64,000 nt of DNA from Ignavibacteria bacterium (GTDB lineage Bacteria; Bacteroidota; Ignavibacteria; Tepidaquicellales; Tepidaquicellaceae). The position numbers were made by a program, and so were the translations under genes. The notes under the pieces are model-generated. The model had not been told where the DNA came from and did no database searches. It was given only the letters and a program-made list of their open reading frames with translations. Below are positions 17,541 to 26,106 of this stretch, one piece after another. The stretch lies in NCBI GenBank assembly GCA_016929695.1, contig JAFGII010000112.1, forward strand, positions 17,332-81,331, read 5' to 3'. Position 1 is the first letter of the stretch. Every line of letters starts with the position of its first letter.

Positions 17541-19885
17541 AATTTCAGTTAAAATTAATATTAATTATTTTTTTAACCGCTTTATCCTGCAGTATAGTTT
17601 TTGCCCAGCCGGTGATATATAAAATCCGTGACATAACCGTTTCCGGCAATAAAACTTACGACGCAAAAACTATCGTGGCATATTCAGGTCTGAGAATCGG
17701 AATGGAAATCAGCATTCCCTCGGACGAAACAAGGGATGCCATTAATAAATTATGGGCTATGGGTTTATTCTCCGATATCAAAATTTATGTCGAAAAAAAA
17801 GTTGCAAGTGAAATTTTTCTGAAAATTGAAGTTGAAGAACTGCCGAGAATTGAAAGTATTGAAATCACGGGAAATGATGAATATTCAGATGAAGATCTCG
17901 AAGAAATGATAGGACTTGTTAAAGGCGAAGTTGTCAGCGAACAAAAACTGAAAGATATTGAATATAATCTGAAGAAATATTATGAATCCGAAGGATATTC
18001 AATGGCAGAAGTAACAGTTGATAAATTAATATCATCCAGCAATGAAGCGAAAATAAGAATTAAGATTAAAGAGGGGGCAGAAGTAACTGTACGGAACATA
18101 AAATTCAGCGGGAACAAATATATTTCATCCTCGAAGTTAAGAAAACAGATGGAAACCTCAGAGAAAGTGTGGTGGAAATTCTGGGACGGTGCCACACTGG
18201 ACAAAAACGTTCTTGAAGAGGATAAAAAATTAATCGTGAACTATTATAAAGAAAACGGTTATAAAGATGCAGAAGTAACCGATATAAATTTGAAATTATC
18301 CGTTAATAAGGAAGATGTTGATATACTTGTAAAAGTAACCGAAGGTCCGCTGTATTATATAAATGAAATAAAATTCTCGGGCAATAAACTCTATCCCGAT
18401 TCCCTGCTCTATGAAAGACTCGATATTAAAAAGGGCGATAAATATAATTACACAAAATTAACTTATAATCTTTACGGTAATGAAGACGAAACGGATATAA
18501 GTACATTATACTATGACAACGGCTATCTTGCATATAATGCAACTCTTGACGATAACGAAATTGTAAACGGCAACAAAGTCAATATACTCATTACAATAGA
18601 GGAAAACAGGCAGTTCAGACTCGGATTGATTTCATTTGAAGGGAATGATAAAACAAAAGATAAGGTAATAAGACGTGAATTATACACCATACCGGGCGAT
18701 TATTTCAACAGAAGCAATTTAAAAAGAAGTCTTCAGCAGTTAAATGCACTGAATTACTTTAATTCCGAAACACTCGGGCAGGATATTTCCCTTGAAAACG
18801 ATTCAACCGTTAATTTAAAATATTTAGTATCGGAACGTTCTTCAGACCAGTTCAATGCCTCCGTAGGATACAGCGCTTCTTACGGAATGACAGGAGCACT
18901 CGGTCTGACATTCAATAATTTTGAAATTACCGAACCTTTCAAAGGCGGAGGCGGGCAGATATTAAATTTCACATGGCAATTCGGAGAGGGCGGAACATAC
19001 AGAACTTTCAATATAGGTTTTACAGAGCCGTGGCTGTTTGATACGCCGACATTACTCGGACTTAACTTGTATGATACGCGGCAGACCTATTATTACGATG
19101 TGAGAGAAACAGGTGTGATTCTGAATATCGGACGCAGGTTAAAATGGCCTGATGATTATTTCCGGGGCAGCTGGGCAGTAAAATACCAGAGCACTAATGT
19201 TATAGACGGCGGTGATTATTATCAGACGGGACTTAAAACTCAGGTTAGTCTGAGTCAGACTATAATGCGCTCATCGGTATTTGACCCATACTTCCCGCTT
19301 ACCGGAACAAAAATATCCAATACAACGGAATTAGCCGGAGGTCCTTTCCTTCCGGGTAATATGAATTTCATTAAGAACGAATTCAGCACCGAACTGTACA
19401 CACCGCTCATAAGAAATACAAGACTTGTTTTATACAGTAATTTTAATTTTTACTTTGTAAATCCTTTCGGAACCGATAAATATCTTCCCCCGACTGAATT
19501 ATTTTATATGGGCGGTAACGGTCTTACATATAATACAATTCCTTTAAGAGGTTATGACGACAGAAATATCGGTCCGAAAAATGCTTTTCTGAATCCCGTA
19601 GGCGGGAAAGTTGCTCTGAAATATACCCTTGAGTTGAGATATCCGTTATCTCTTGACCCGATTCCAATTTTCGTTCTTGCATTCGCAGAAGCAGGGAACG
19701 TTTGGTCTAATATATCTAAAACCGACCCGTTTGATTTAAGAAGGTCAGTTGGATTCGGTGTAAGACTCCAATTGCCGGCAGTGGGACTGATAGGATTTGA
19801 TTTCGGTTACGGATTCGACAGAAAACTTGAAGATTACGATGACCCGAAATGGCTCTTCCACTTCCAGTTCGGAAGAGGATTTTAA
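17537..19885 (+). CDS. bamA: Outer-membrane assembly factor BamA
   Basis: A 782-residue Omp85 protein that folds and inserts outer-membrane beta-barrels. A signal peptide covers about residues 1-24 (cut after FAQ). Five POTRA-like units follow to about residue 420, with repeated patterns such as IRDITVSGNKTYD, IESIEITGNDEYSD, VRNIKFSGNKYISS, INEIKFSGNKLYPD and LGLISFEGNDKTKD. The rest is the 16-strand barrel, with a GGNGLTYNTIPLRGYDDR motif (the conserved lid-loop region) and a terminal Phe (FQFGRGF), the BAM-recognition end. Confidence 0.95.
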   Translation: MKFQLKLILIIFLTALSCSIVFAQPVIYKIRDITVSGNKTYDAKTIVAYSGLRIGMEISIPSDETRDAINKLWAMGLFSDIKIYVEKKVASEIFLKIEVEELPRIESIEITGNDEYSDEDLEEMIGLVKGEVVSEQKLKDIEYNLKKYYESEGYSMAEVTVDKLISSSNEAKIRIKIKEGAEVTVRNIKFSGNKYISSSKLRKQMETSEKVWWKFWDGATLDKNVLEEDKKLIVNYYKENGYKDAEVTDINLKLSVNKEDVDILVKVTEGPLYYINEIKFSGNKLYPDSLLYERLDIKKGDKYNYTKLTYNLYGNEDETDISTLYYDNGYLAYNATLDDNEIVNGNKVNILITIEENRQFRLGLISFEGNDKTKDKVIRRELYTIPGDYFNRSNLKRSLQQLNALNYFNSETLGQDISLENDSTVNLKYLVSERSSDQFNASVGYSASYGMTGALGLTFNNFEITEPFKGGGGQILNFTWQFGEGGTYRTFNIGFTEPWLFDTPTLLGLNLYDTRQTYYYDVRETGVILNIGRRLKWPDDYFRGSWAVKYQSTNVIDGGDYYQTGLKTQVSLSQTIMRSSVFDPYFPLTGTKISNTTELAGGPFLPGNMNFIKNEFSTELYTPLIRNTRLVLYSNFNFYFVNPFGTDKYLPPTELFYMGGNGLTYNTIPLRGYDDRNIGPKNAFLNPVGGKVALKYTLELRYPLSLDPIPIFVLAFAEAGNVWSNISKTDPFDLRRSVGFGVRLQLPAVGLIGFDFGYGFDRKLEDYDDPKWLFHFQFGRGF

Positions 19886-19927
19886 AATAAAAAATTATTA
19901 ATAATAAAAAATAAAGGAGATTAAAAA

Positions 19928-20500
19928 TTGAAACTGAAATTTTGTGTTTTAACGACAATGCTTTTGACATTTGTAATTCTTGCTGGAACTACATACTCAC
20001 AGCAGACTCTTAAGATTGCTTACGTTGACAGTGAAGTAATAATTAAACAACTTCCGGAATACAAAAAAATTATGGACGAACTTGAATCGATTCAGAAGTC
20101 GTATATGGATACAATTAACACCAAGGAAACCGAAATCAAATCAAAAGCAGAAGATTTCAAAACCAAATATGAAGATGCACAACAGAAAGTCGAATCAGGA
20201 GTTATTAAATCCGACGAAGAATTGAAAGCATTAAATCAGGAAATCAACGATATGCAAAGAGAATTACAGAGTCTGGACGACAACCTTACGACTTACAAAC
20301 AAACCATAAGGGAAGCATTATATTCAAAACAAAGTGAACTGTTCAAACCCGTTCAGGAGAAAGTGAAAAAGGCAATTGAAGACCTTGCGAAAGAAATGAA
20401 AATGAATCTGATATTTGACAAAACGGATTCTGTCGGTGCTTTATTGTACGGAGACAAGGAATTAGATTTAACTTTTAAAGTCCTTGATAAACTTAAATAG
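19928..20500 (+). CDS. OmpH/Skp-family periplasmic chaperone, first copy
   Basis: A 190-residue periplasmic protein: signal peptide of about 26 residues ending TYSQQ, then IAYVDSEVIIKQLPEYK, the OmpH opening, a long charged helical hairpin (about 55-150) and a C-terminal LIFDKTD...LYGDKELDLTFKVLDKL block. Skp trimers hold unfolded outer-membrane proteins on the way to BamA, which is encoded just upstream. The start is TTG at 19928, preceded by AAAGGAGA, one of the clearer Shine-Dalgarno sequences in the window. Confidence 0.88.
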   Translation: MKLKFCVLTTMLLTFVILAGTTYSQQTLKIAYVDSEVIIKQLPEYKKIMDELESIQKSYMDTINTKETEIKSKAEDFKTKYEDAQQKVESGVIKSDEELKALNQEINDMQRELQSLDDNLTTYKQTIREALYSKQSELFKPVQEKVKKAIEDLAKEMKMNLIFDKTDSVGALLYGDKELDLTFKVLDKLK

Positions 20501-20512
20501 TAAATTCCAAAA

Positions 20513-21058
20513 ATGATATCAAAACAGGTAAGCATCACAAAAACGATATTATTGTTTATCTTTCTGACAATTCTTTTGTTTCCCGCATATGCCGGTTCAC
20601 AAACCAAAGTCGGTTACATAGATTCAAAGAAAATCATAGATAATATGCAGGAAGCAAGTGATGCAAAAACAAGACTGGATAACCTTGTTTCCGACTGGGA
20701 AAAAGAAATAACCGTGTTGCAGGACAGCCTGAAATTCATAAAAGACGATTACGAAAAGAAAAATTTAATATTAACGGAAACTATGAAGGCAGAATATGAA
20801 AAGAGAATAAAAGATTTTGAGACATCAATAACAAATTTCAGACAGCAGAAATTCGGTGAAGGCGGTGAATACTTCGTGAAACAGAATGAATTTATGAATC
20901 CTGTTTACGACAAGATATTTAAAGCAATTGAAGTCATTGCAAAAAGGGACGATTATGATTTTGTTTTCGACAGAAGCAGCAGCATATTGCTCTTATTCGT
21001 TAACGAAAGACATGATTTGACTCTTAAAGTTCAAAGGATACTGGAAGGAAAAGATTAA
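20513..21058 (+). CDS. OmpH/Skp-family periplasmic chaperone, second copy
   Basis: A 181-residue paralogue of the preceding protein, 12 bases downstream. It has a signal peptide of about 29 residues, VGYIDSKKIIDNMQEA, a helical hairpin and a closing DFVFDRSSSILLLFVNERHDLT block. Sequence identity to copy one is low apart from the shared pattern, so the duplication is old. A bamA-ompH-ompH-lpxD order is common in this bacterial group. Different client sets for the two copies are possible but not shown. Confidence 0.87.
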   Translation: MISKQVSITKTILLFIFLTILLFPAYAGSQTKVGYIDSKKIIDNMQEASDAKTRLDNLVSDWEKEITVLQDSLKFIKDDYEKKNLILTETMKAEYEKRIKDFETSITNFRQQKFGEGGEYFVKQNEFMNPVYDKIFKAIEVIAKRDDYDFVFDRSSSILLLFVNERHDLTLKVQRILEGKD

Positions 21059-21059
21059 A

Positions 21060-22076
21060 ATGAAGATTTCCGAAATCGTTAAAATAGTTGACGGTATTTT
21101 ATGCGGTAATTCCGACCTTGAAATAAACGCTGTCGGGAAAATAGAGACCGCATCGGAAGGAGACATTACTTTTATATCGAATCCCGCTTACGAAAAGTAT
21201 TTTGAAACGACAAAAGCAGGCGCAGTACTTGTGAGTGAAAATTTCGTACCGAGAACTGAAAGAGAAGACATAACTGTTATTAAAGTTCGCGACCCATATC
21301 GTTCATTTCTTGATTTAATAGAAATATTTAATAAAGAAGAAGAAGATTTTTCCGGTATATCGGATTTTTGTTCTATAGGGGATGACCCTGAAATTGCGGA
21401 TGATGTTCATATAGGAAATTATACAAGTATCGGGAAAATTGTCAAAATCGGCTCTAAGTCTAAAATATATCCGAACTGCTCGATAGGGAATAATGTTGAA
21501 ATTGGAAATAACTGTATTATTTACCCGAACGTCTCAATATATAATGGCTGTAAAATAGGAAACAATGTTATAATTCATTCGGGAACAGTAATCGGCAGCG
21601 ACGGATTCGGATTTGCGAAGCAGGAAGACGGGACATACAAGAAAATTCCCCAGCGGGGAATAGTATTAATTGAAGATGACGTGGAAATAGGAAGTAACTG
21701 CACGATAGACCGTGCGACAATCGGCGAGACAAAAATATGCAAAGGGGTGAAACTCGATAATCAGATAATGGTTGCTCACAACGTGGAAATCGGAGAGAAC
21801 ACTGTAATAGCCGCCCAGACGGGAATTGCGGGTTCGACAAAAATCGGGAAAAGATGTATGATAGGCGGCAAAGCAGGGATAGGCGGTCATCTACGGATAT
21901 GTGATGACGTTACTCTTGGAGCTGCAATCGGGCTCGTAAAATCCATTACGAAACCCGGCATGTATATGGGCTACAGAGCAAAACCTATGAGGGAATTTCT
22001 TCATGAAGAGGCAAATATAAAGCGAATTCCCAGGATTGAAGAAGAAATTAAAGAAATAAAAAATAAACTGAAATAA
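21060..22076 (+). CDS. lpxD: UDP-3-O-acylglucosamine N-acyltransferase
   Basis: Third enzyme of lipid A synthesis, 338 residues. The N-terminal uridine-binding domain includes GDITFISNPAYEKYF, and about residues 110-300 are a left-handed beta helix of hexapeptide repeats (IGKIVKIGSKSKIYPN, IGNNVEIGNN). MVAHNVEIGENTVIAAQTG carries the catalytic His, followed by GIAGSTKIGKRCMIGG. A C-terminal helix holds the acyl-carrier contact. It begins 1 base after the ompH stop and is followed 1 base later by lpxC-fabZ. Confidence 0.95.
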   Translation: MKISEIVKIVDGILCGNSDLEINAVGKIETASEGDITFISNPAYEKYFETTKAGAVLVSENFVPRTEREDITVIKVRDPYRSFLDLIEIFNKEEEDFSGISDFCSIGDDPEIADDVHIGNYTSIGKIVKIGSKSKIYPNCSIGNNVEIGNNCIIYPNVSIYNGCKIGNNVIIHSGTVIGSDGFGFAKQEDGTYKKIPQRGIVLIEDDVEIGSNCTIDRATIGETKICKGVKLDNQIMVAHNVEIGENTVIAAQTGIAGSTKIGKRCMIGGKAGIGGHLRICDDVTLGAAIGLVKSITKPGMYMGYRAKPMREFLHEEANIKRIPRIEEEIKEIKNKLK

Positions 22077-22077
22077 A

Positions 22078-23526
22078 ATGTTAGAAAAGCAAAGAACAAT
22101 TTCAAAAGCCGCTTCATTATCAGGAATTGGTCTTCATACCGGCAACAAATCAACAATGACATTCAGACCTGCTCCTGAAAATTACGGTATTAAATTCAAA
22201 AGGATAGACCTTGATAATTCGCCTGAAATCCCCGCTGATATTGACCACGTAACGGATATATCGAGAGGGACTACACTCGCCTTAAACGGAGTTGAAGTTC
22301 ATACAGTTGAACACGTTCTCGCTGCGATTATGGGATGCGAAATTGACAATATCATTGTCGAACTGAATGCAAATGAACCACCTGTTATGGACGGCAGTGC
22401 AAAAGATTATGTCAGAACTTTAATCAGTGCCGGCATCGTGGAGCAGGAAGCAAAAAGAGATTATCTTGTAATCGAAGACACTGTGCATTACCACGACGAA
22501 AAAAACAATGTTGATATCGTTGCTTTGCCTTTGAAAAACAGTTTCAGAATTACATTATTAATTGATTTCAATAATCCTGCTCTCGGGGTACAGCATACAG
22601 GGTTATTTAACCTTCAGGAAGAATTTGAAACGGAATTTGCACCTGCAAGAACTTTTTGTTTTTTAAAAGAGGTGGAGCAACTAAAAGATGCGGGACTTAT
22701 CAAGGGCGGAAACATTGAAAATTCAATCGTAATTGTTGACGAAGATTACAATCCGGAAAAATTCGAAGAGTTAAAAAAGAAACTTGGTCTTGATAATTCT
22801 ATTCTGCTCGGCTCCTCGGGTGTACTCAATAATAAGAAATTGCGATATAAAAATGAACCGGCAAGACATAAAGTCGTTGACTTAATAGGAGATATGGCAT
22901 TAATAGGTGCACCGGTAAAAGGTCAGATACTGGCGGCAAGACCGGGGCACAAAGCAAATGTTGAGTTCACCAAAATGCTGAGAAAATTGTATCTCCAGAA
23001 TAAAGTTGTAAAGAAATATCAGATGACAAAGGAAGGTAATGTAGTATTTGACATAGATGCAATTTTGAAAATTATGCCGCACAGATATCCCTTCCTTCTG
23101 ATTGACAGGATTATTGACATTGATATGGAGGCAAGAAAAATAGTGGGAATAAAGAATGTTACATTTAATGAACCATTTTTTCAGGGGCATTTCCCGCATA
23201 AACCCGTAATGCCCGGTGTTTTGATAGTTGAATCTATGGTTCAGTGCGGTAGTATTCTATTATTAAATGTACTGGAACATCCTGAAAGGCAAATTGCATT
23301 TTTCGGCTCAATGGACAAGGTAAAATTCCGTAAACCTGTAGTACCGGGCGACCAGTTAGTCCATGAAATTGAAATGCCCTACTTCAGAAAAAACTTCTGT
23401 AAACTCGTCGGGAAATGCTACAAAGACAATATCGGAGGCGACCTCGTCTGCGAAGGGGAATTCACGGCGGCGGTCATTGATAAGGAGTCAGAAGTCAGAA
23501 GTCAGGAGTCAGAAGCCAGGAGTTAG
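22078..23526 (+). CDS. lpxC-fabZ: Bifunctional LpxC deacetylase / FabZ dehydratase
   Basis: A 482-residue fusion. Residues of about 1-305 are LpxC, the zinc deacetylase committing UDP-GlcNAc to lipid A, with HTVEHVLAA, PPVMDGSAKDYV and HKVVDLIGDMALIGAP. Residues of about 325-470 are FabZ, the 3-hydroxyacyl-ACP dehydratase, with MPHRYPFLLIDRI and GHFPHKPVMPGVLIVE (catalytic His and Glu). The fusion is typical of the Bacteroidota/Chlorobi group. The last dozen residues (ESEVRSQESEARS) are not FabZ-like: they are translated from the GAAGTCA tandem repeat that begins at 23484 and supplies the stop codon. Confidence 0.95.
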   Translation: MLEKQRTISKAASLSGIGLHTGNKSTMTFRPAPENYGIKFKRIDLDNSPEIPADIDHVTDISRGTTLALNGVEVHTVEHVLAAIMGCEIDNIIVELNANEPPVMDGSAKDYVRTLISAGIVEQEAKRDYLVIEDTVHYHDEKNNVDIVALPLKNSFRITLLIDFNNPALGVQHTGLFNLQEEFETEFAPARTFCFLKEVEQLKDAGLIKGGNIENSIVIVDEDYNPEKFEELKKKLGLDNSILLGSSGVLNNKKLRYKNEPARHKVVDLIGDMALIGAPVKGQILAARPGHKANVEFTKMLRKLYLQNKVVKKYQMTKEGNVVFDIDAILKIMPHRYPFLLIDRIIDIDMEARKIVGIKNVTFNEPFFQGHFPHKPVMPGVLIVESMVQCGSILLLNVLEHPERQIAFFGSMDKVKFRKPVVPGDQLVHEIEMPYFRKNFCKLVGKCYKDNIGGDLVCEGEFTAAVIDKESEVRSQESEARS

Positions 23527-23543
23527 AATTCAGAAGTCAGGAA
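23484..23543 (+). repeat. Tandem 7-bp repeat (GAAGTCA), left arm of an inverted-repeat pair
   Basis: About eight imperfect copies of GAAGTCA (variants GGAGTCA, GAAGCCA, GGAGTTA, GAATTCA). The first part lies inside lpxC-fabZ and encodes its last residues. The innermost 13 bases, CAGAAGTCAGGAA at 23531-23543, recur exactly in inverted orientation at 23983-23995 beyond the four-helix-bundle gene. Confidence 0.85.
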
Positions 23544-23995
23544 CAGTTGAAAAAGAAACATATTAGGTAAAGATCTGAATTGAATTAATATATTATATTT
23601 TGGAAAAATCAAAAACCTTTAAAGATTTAATTGTATGGCAGAAAGCACATAAATTTGTACTTGACATTTATCAATTAACCAAATCATTCCCCAAAGAGGA
23701 ACTTTTTTGTTTAACAAATCAAATCAGAAGGTCCGCTATATCAATTGCTGCTAATATTGTTGAAGGATACAGAAAAAGTTCAAAAGCAGAAAAAGCCAGA
23801 TATTTTAATATTGCAGAAGGTTCTATTGAAGAAACAAAATATTTCCTAATACTTGCTAAAGATTTAGGCTATGCCGCAACAGATAAATTATTTGAATATT
23901 TGGTAGAAATAAGTAAATTACTGAGTTCTTACAAAAAAGCCATTATATCAAACCCAATTCAGAAATAACACCTATCTCATAATTCCTGACTTCTG
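23531..23995 (+). mobile_element. Putative small cassette: four-helix-bundle gene within 13-bp inverted repeats
   Basis: A 465-base unit bounded by a perfect 13-bp inverted repeat (CAGAAGTCAGGAA / TTCCTGACTTCTG) containing one gene. It fills the space between lpxC-fabZ and pgk, and its right end is within about 10 bases of the pgk stop. There is no transposase, so if it moves it would be non-autonomous. The call as an element is inference; the inverted repeat and gene are seen directly. Confidence 0.5.
23600..23968 (+). CDS. Four-helix-bundle protein (S23/bAvd-like)
   Basis: A 122-residue helical protein of the family first seen as ORFs in 23S rRNA intervening sequences and related in fold to the accessory protein (bAvd) of diversity-generating retroelements. 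Signature blocks are KDLIVWQKAHKFVLDIY, QIRRSAISIAANIVEGY, KARYFNIAEGSIEETKY and LAKDLGY. The start is TTG at 23600, giving the usual MEKxKxFKDLIVWQKA opening. It is not in rRNA and no reverse transcriptase is near. Family function outside retroelements is unknown; a nucleic-acid-binding role is often suggested because of the basic surface. Confidence 0.88.
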   Translation: MEKSKTFKDLIVWQKAHKFVLDIYQLTKSFPKEELFCLTNQIRRSAISIAANIVEGYRKSSKAEKARYFNIAEGSIEETKYFLILAKDLGYAATDKLFEYLVEISKLLSSYKKAIISNPIQK

Positions 23996-24002
23996 TCTCC
24001 TG
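23981..24002 (-). repeat. Right arm of the GAAGTCA inverted-repeat pair
   Basis: Read on the minus strand this is CAGGAGACAGAAGTCAGG followed by AATT, the same 7-bp repeat family as at 23484-23543 but inverted. It ends within 5 bases of the pgk stop codon. Confidence 0.8.
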
Positions 24003-24004
24003 TA

Positions 24005-25222
24005 TCAGATATCCGTTAAAGCATTAACTCCGGGGAGCACTTTCCCTTCCAGGAGTTCGAGGGAGGCGCCACCGCCGGTAGAGACGTGGCTGACCTTCTT
24101 TTCGAGACCAGCTTTTGATATTGCGGATGCGGAATCACCGCCCCCTATAATTGTAATTGCTCCTTTTTCTGTTGCTTCTGCAAGGGCATTTGCAATTTCA
24201 AATGTACCGATTGCAAATTTATCTATTTCAAACACACCCATTGGTCCGTTCCAGACTATTGTTTTTCCTTTTGAAATCTCTTCCTTATATATCCTGATTG
24301 TCTCCAGTCCGATATCCATACCCATCCAGTCTTTTAAATTTTCGGGAAATTTATCATATACTATCATTTTCGTTGATGATTCAGAATCGAATTTATCGGC
24401 GATTATCATATCAACAGGAAGTAATAATTTTTTGTTCAGACTCTTTGCTTTATCCATTATGGTTTTCGCAAGTTCAATTTTATCTTCTTCGAGTATTGAT
24501 TTTCCTATTTCAAGTCCCATTGCTTTATAAAATGTGAACATCATCCCGCCTCCGATTAATATGCTATCCGCTACATTCAGTAAATTTTCAAGCACGTCAA
24601 TTTTTCCGGATATTTTCGAGCCGCCGAGAATGGCAATCAGCGGTTTTTCGGGATTGTCAATTGCCGAATATAAATATTTCAGTTCTTTCTCCATAAGGTA
24701 TCCTGCTGCACTCGTATTTATAAATTTTGTAACTCCTTCAGTTGAAGTGTGCGCCCTGTGCGCGGTGCCAAAAGCATCGTTTACATATATATCCCCGTAA
24801 GATGCAAGTTTCACAGCAAATCCGGAATCGTTCTTTTCTTCCTCCTTGTAAAATCTGAGATTTTCAAGCAGCATTACATCACCTTCGTTCATCGAATTAA
24901 TCAACTCAAGATTTCCTTCTCCTATACAATCGTCAGTAAATATTACATTTTTATCTAACAACTTTGCCAGATGTTCCGCAACAACTTTCAGAGAGTATTT
25001 CATATTCTTTTCACCTTTCGGTCTGCCAAGGTGGCTCATTAAAATACACTTTCCTCCATTTTTTATTATTGCTTTTATTGTTCTGAGAGATTCCCTGATT
25101 CTCTTATCATCGGTAATGTTTCTGTTCCCGTCCAGCGGGACATTGAAATCAACCCTTACGAGAATTCTTTTACCTTTAATAAGGTTTTGACTGATTAACT
25201 GTTCTAATGTAATTTTTGCCAT
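24005..25222 (-). CDS. pgk: Phosphoglycerate kinase
   Basis: Glycolytic kinase that makes ATP from 1,3-bisphosphoglycerate, 405 residues. Both domains are complete: RVDFNVPLDG and LMSHLGRPKG in the substrate-binding half; LENLRFYKEEE, VNDAFGTAHRAHTST, AILGGSKISGKI, NGPMGVFE and IIGGGDSASAISKAG in the nucleotide half, then STGGGASLELLEGK. Its ATG overlaps the stop of the upstream MNT-HEPN gene by one base (TAATG), so translation is probably coupled. The 3' end abuts the inverted-repeat cassette. No other glycolytic gene is in the window. Confidence 0.96.
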   Translation of the reverse strand: MAKITLEQLISQNLIKGKRILVRVDFNVPLDGNRNITDDKRIRESLRTIKAIIKNGGKCILMSHLGRPKGEKNMKYSLKVVAEHLAKLLDKNVIFTDDCIGEGNLELINSMNEGDVMLLENLRFYKEEEKNDSGFAVKLASYGDIYVNDAFGTAHRAHTSTEGVTKFINTSAAGYLMEKELKYLYSAIDNPEKPLIAILGGSKISGKIDVLENLLNVADSILIGGGMMFTFYKAMGLEIGKSILEEDKIELAKTIMDKAKSLNKKLLLPVDMIIADKFDSESSTKMIVYDKFPENLKDWMGMDIGLETIRIYKEEISKGKTIVWNGPMGVFEIDKFAIGTFEIANALAEATEKGAITIIGGGDSASAISKAGLEKKVSHVSTGGGASLELLEGKVLPGVNALTDI

Positions 25223-25899
25223 TATATATTTTTTTTAAGATTATTAATTACTTTGAAAATATTTTTTGAGTGATTTTTTTTAATATTCCGGTATATATCG
25301 TATGAATCTTCTTCTGAATATAAATGACTCATTCTGTTCCTGTCGTCAAGCATATCAAGAAATGCTTCCTCATCTTCGATTAAACCGAATTTAAATGCTG
25401 ATTTCAAACATTCTTTCGGAGATTTACAAATAATCCCTTCATCAAATAAAAATATTTTGATAGTTTTCCATAATAGTTCAAATGTGTACTCAAATCTTTG
25501 TATAACACCATCTTTTTCTAAATCACTTTTTGCGGATTCAACCCCTTTTTTTAATATGGTATATGCTTTTTTAAGCAGACTAAAACTAAGCGTTAATTCT
25601 TCTTTCATAAATAATTTTACCCGTTTTTTTATTATCTCAGAAAATTTATTTCCCTTTTTGTCAATAAAAATAATGTCCACGGTATATAATCCTGATTTTT
25701 CTTCAATTAAATCATTTAATTCCCGAATTTCTTTTTTACCGGGAATTTTATCGGATTCAACCGCAATATCAAAATCAGAACTTTTATTATTTGTATTTTT
25801 AGCTCTTGAACCGAACAGTATGATTTTTTCGGGATTCAGTTTTTGTACAATTATATCCAGTGAATCTTTTAATATTTTATTTTCTCTTGCTAATAACAT
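25222..25899 (-). CDS. Single-chain MNT nucleotidyltransferase fused to HEPN/HI0074-like domain
   Basis: A 225-residue fusion. Residues of about 10-105 are a minimal nucleotidyltransferase with GSX10DXD exactly spaced (Gly30-Ser31, Asp42-Phe-Asp44) and VDIIFID. Residues of about 115-225 are a helical HI0074/HepT-like HEPN domain with RX4HXY (Arg187, His192, Tyr194). In MntA-HepT systems these are separate proteins: HepT is an RNase and MntA AMPylates its Tyr. Here both are one chain. The chosen start is the ATG giving MLLARENK; an ATG at 25980 would add a low-complexity extension. It overlaps pgk by one base. Confidence 0.82.
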   Translation of the reverse strand: MLLARENKILKDSLDIIVQKLNPEKIILFGSRAKNTNNKSSDFDIAVESDKIPGKKEIRELNDLIEEKSGLYTVDIIFIDKKGNKFSEIIKKRVKLFMKEELTLSFSLLKKAYTILKKGVESAKSDLEKDGVIQRFEYTFELLWKTIKIFLFDEGIICKSPKECLKSAFKFGLIEDEEAFLDMLDDRNRMSHLYSEEDSYDIYRNIKKNHSKNIFKVINNLKKNI

Positions 25900-26000
25900 A
25901 TAGTAATATAAAAAATAATCTTTTTCAAAAATAGGATATTTTACAAATATAAAAGTTGTAAAGTTTGTAAAATTTGTCAATCACTCAATCATATAATCAA

Positions 26001-26013
26001 CCAATCATCCAAA
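26001..26013. repeat. Dispersed intergenic simple repeat (CCAATCATCCAAA), copy 1
   Basis: CCAATCATCCAAA here lies in a CAATCA-rich stretch (25979-26020) and recurs exactly at 37211-37223. Both copies are intergenic. It is one of several short simple-sequence families in this window. Confidence 0.55.
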
Positions 26014-26046
26014 TCCTTCCATGACTAAATTCTATGACCATATTAT

Positions 26047-26076
26047 AAAAAAAACCCGGATACCAAAGCATCCGGG
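26047..26076 (-). terminator. Intrinsic terminator of the T9SS-cargo gene
   Basis: On the minus strand CCCGGAT pairs with ATCCGGG (26055-26061 and 26070-26076) and is followed by eight T (26047-26054 as A on the plus strand). It lies about 30 bases after the stop at 26107. Strong GC stem and U tract. Confidence 0.88.
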
Positions 26077-26106
26077 CTGTATAAAATAACTTATTATTAT
26101 CACTGA

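Noticed and set aside
23484..23543. Possible CRISPR array at the GAAGTCA repeats
   Set aside because: The unit is 7 bp with no spacers, and no cas gene is present.
23531..23995. Diversity-generating retroelement suggested by the bAvd-like protein
   Set aside because: No reverse transcriptase, template repeat or variable repeat is seen in the window.
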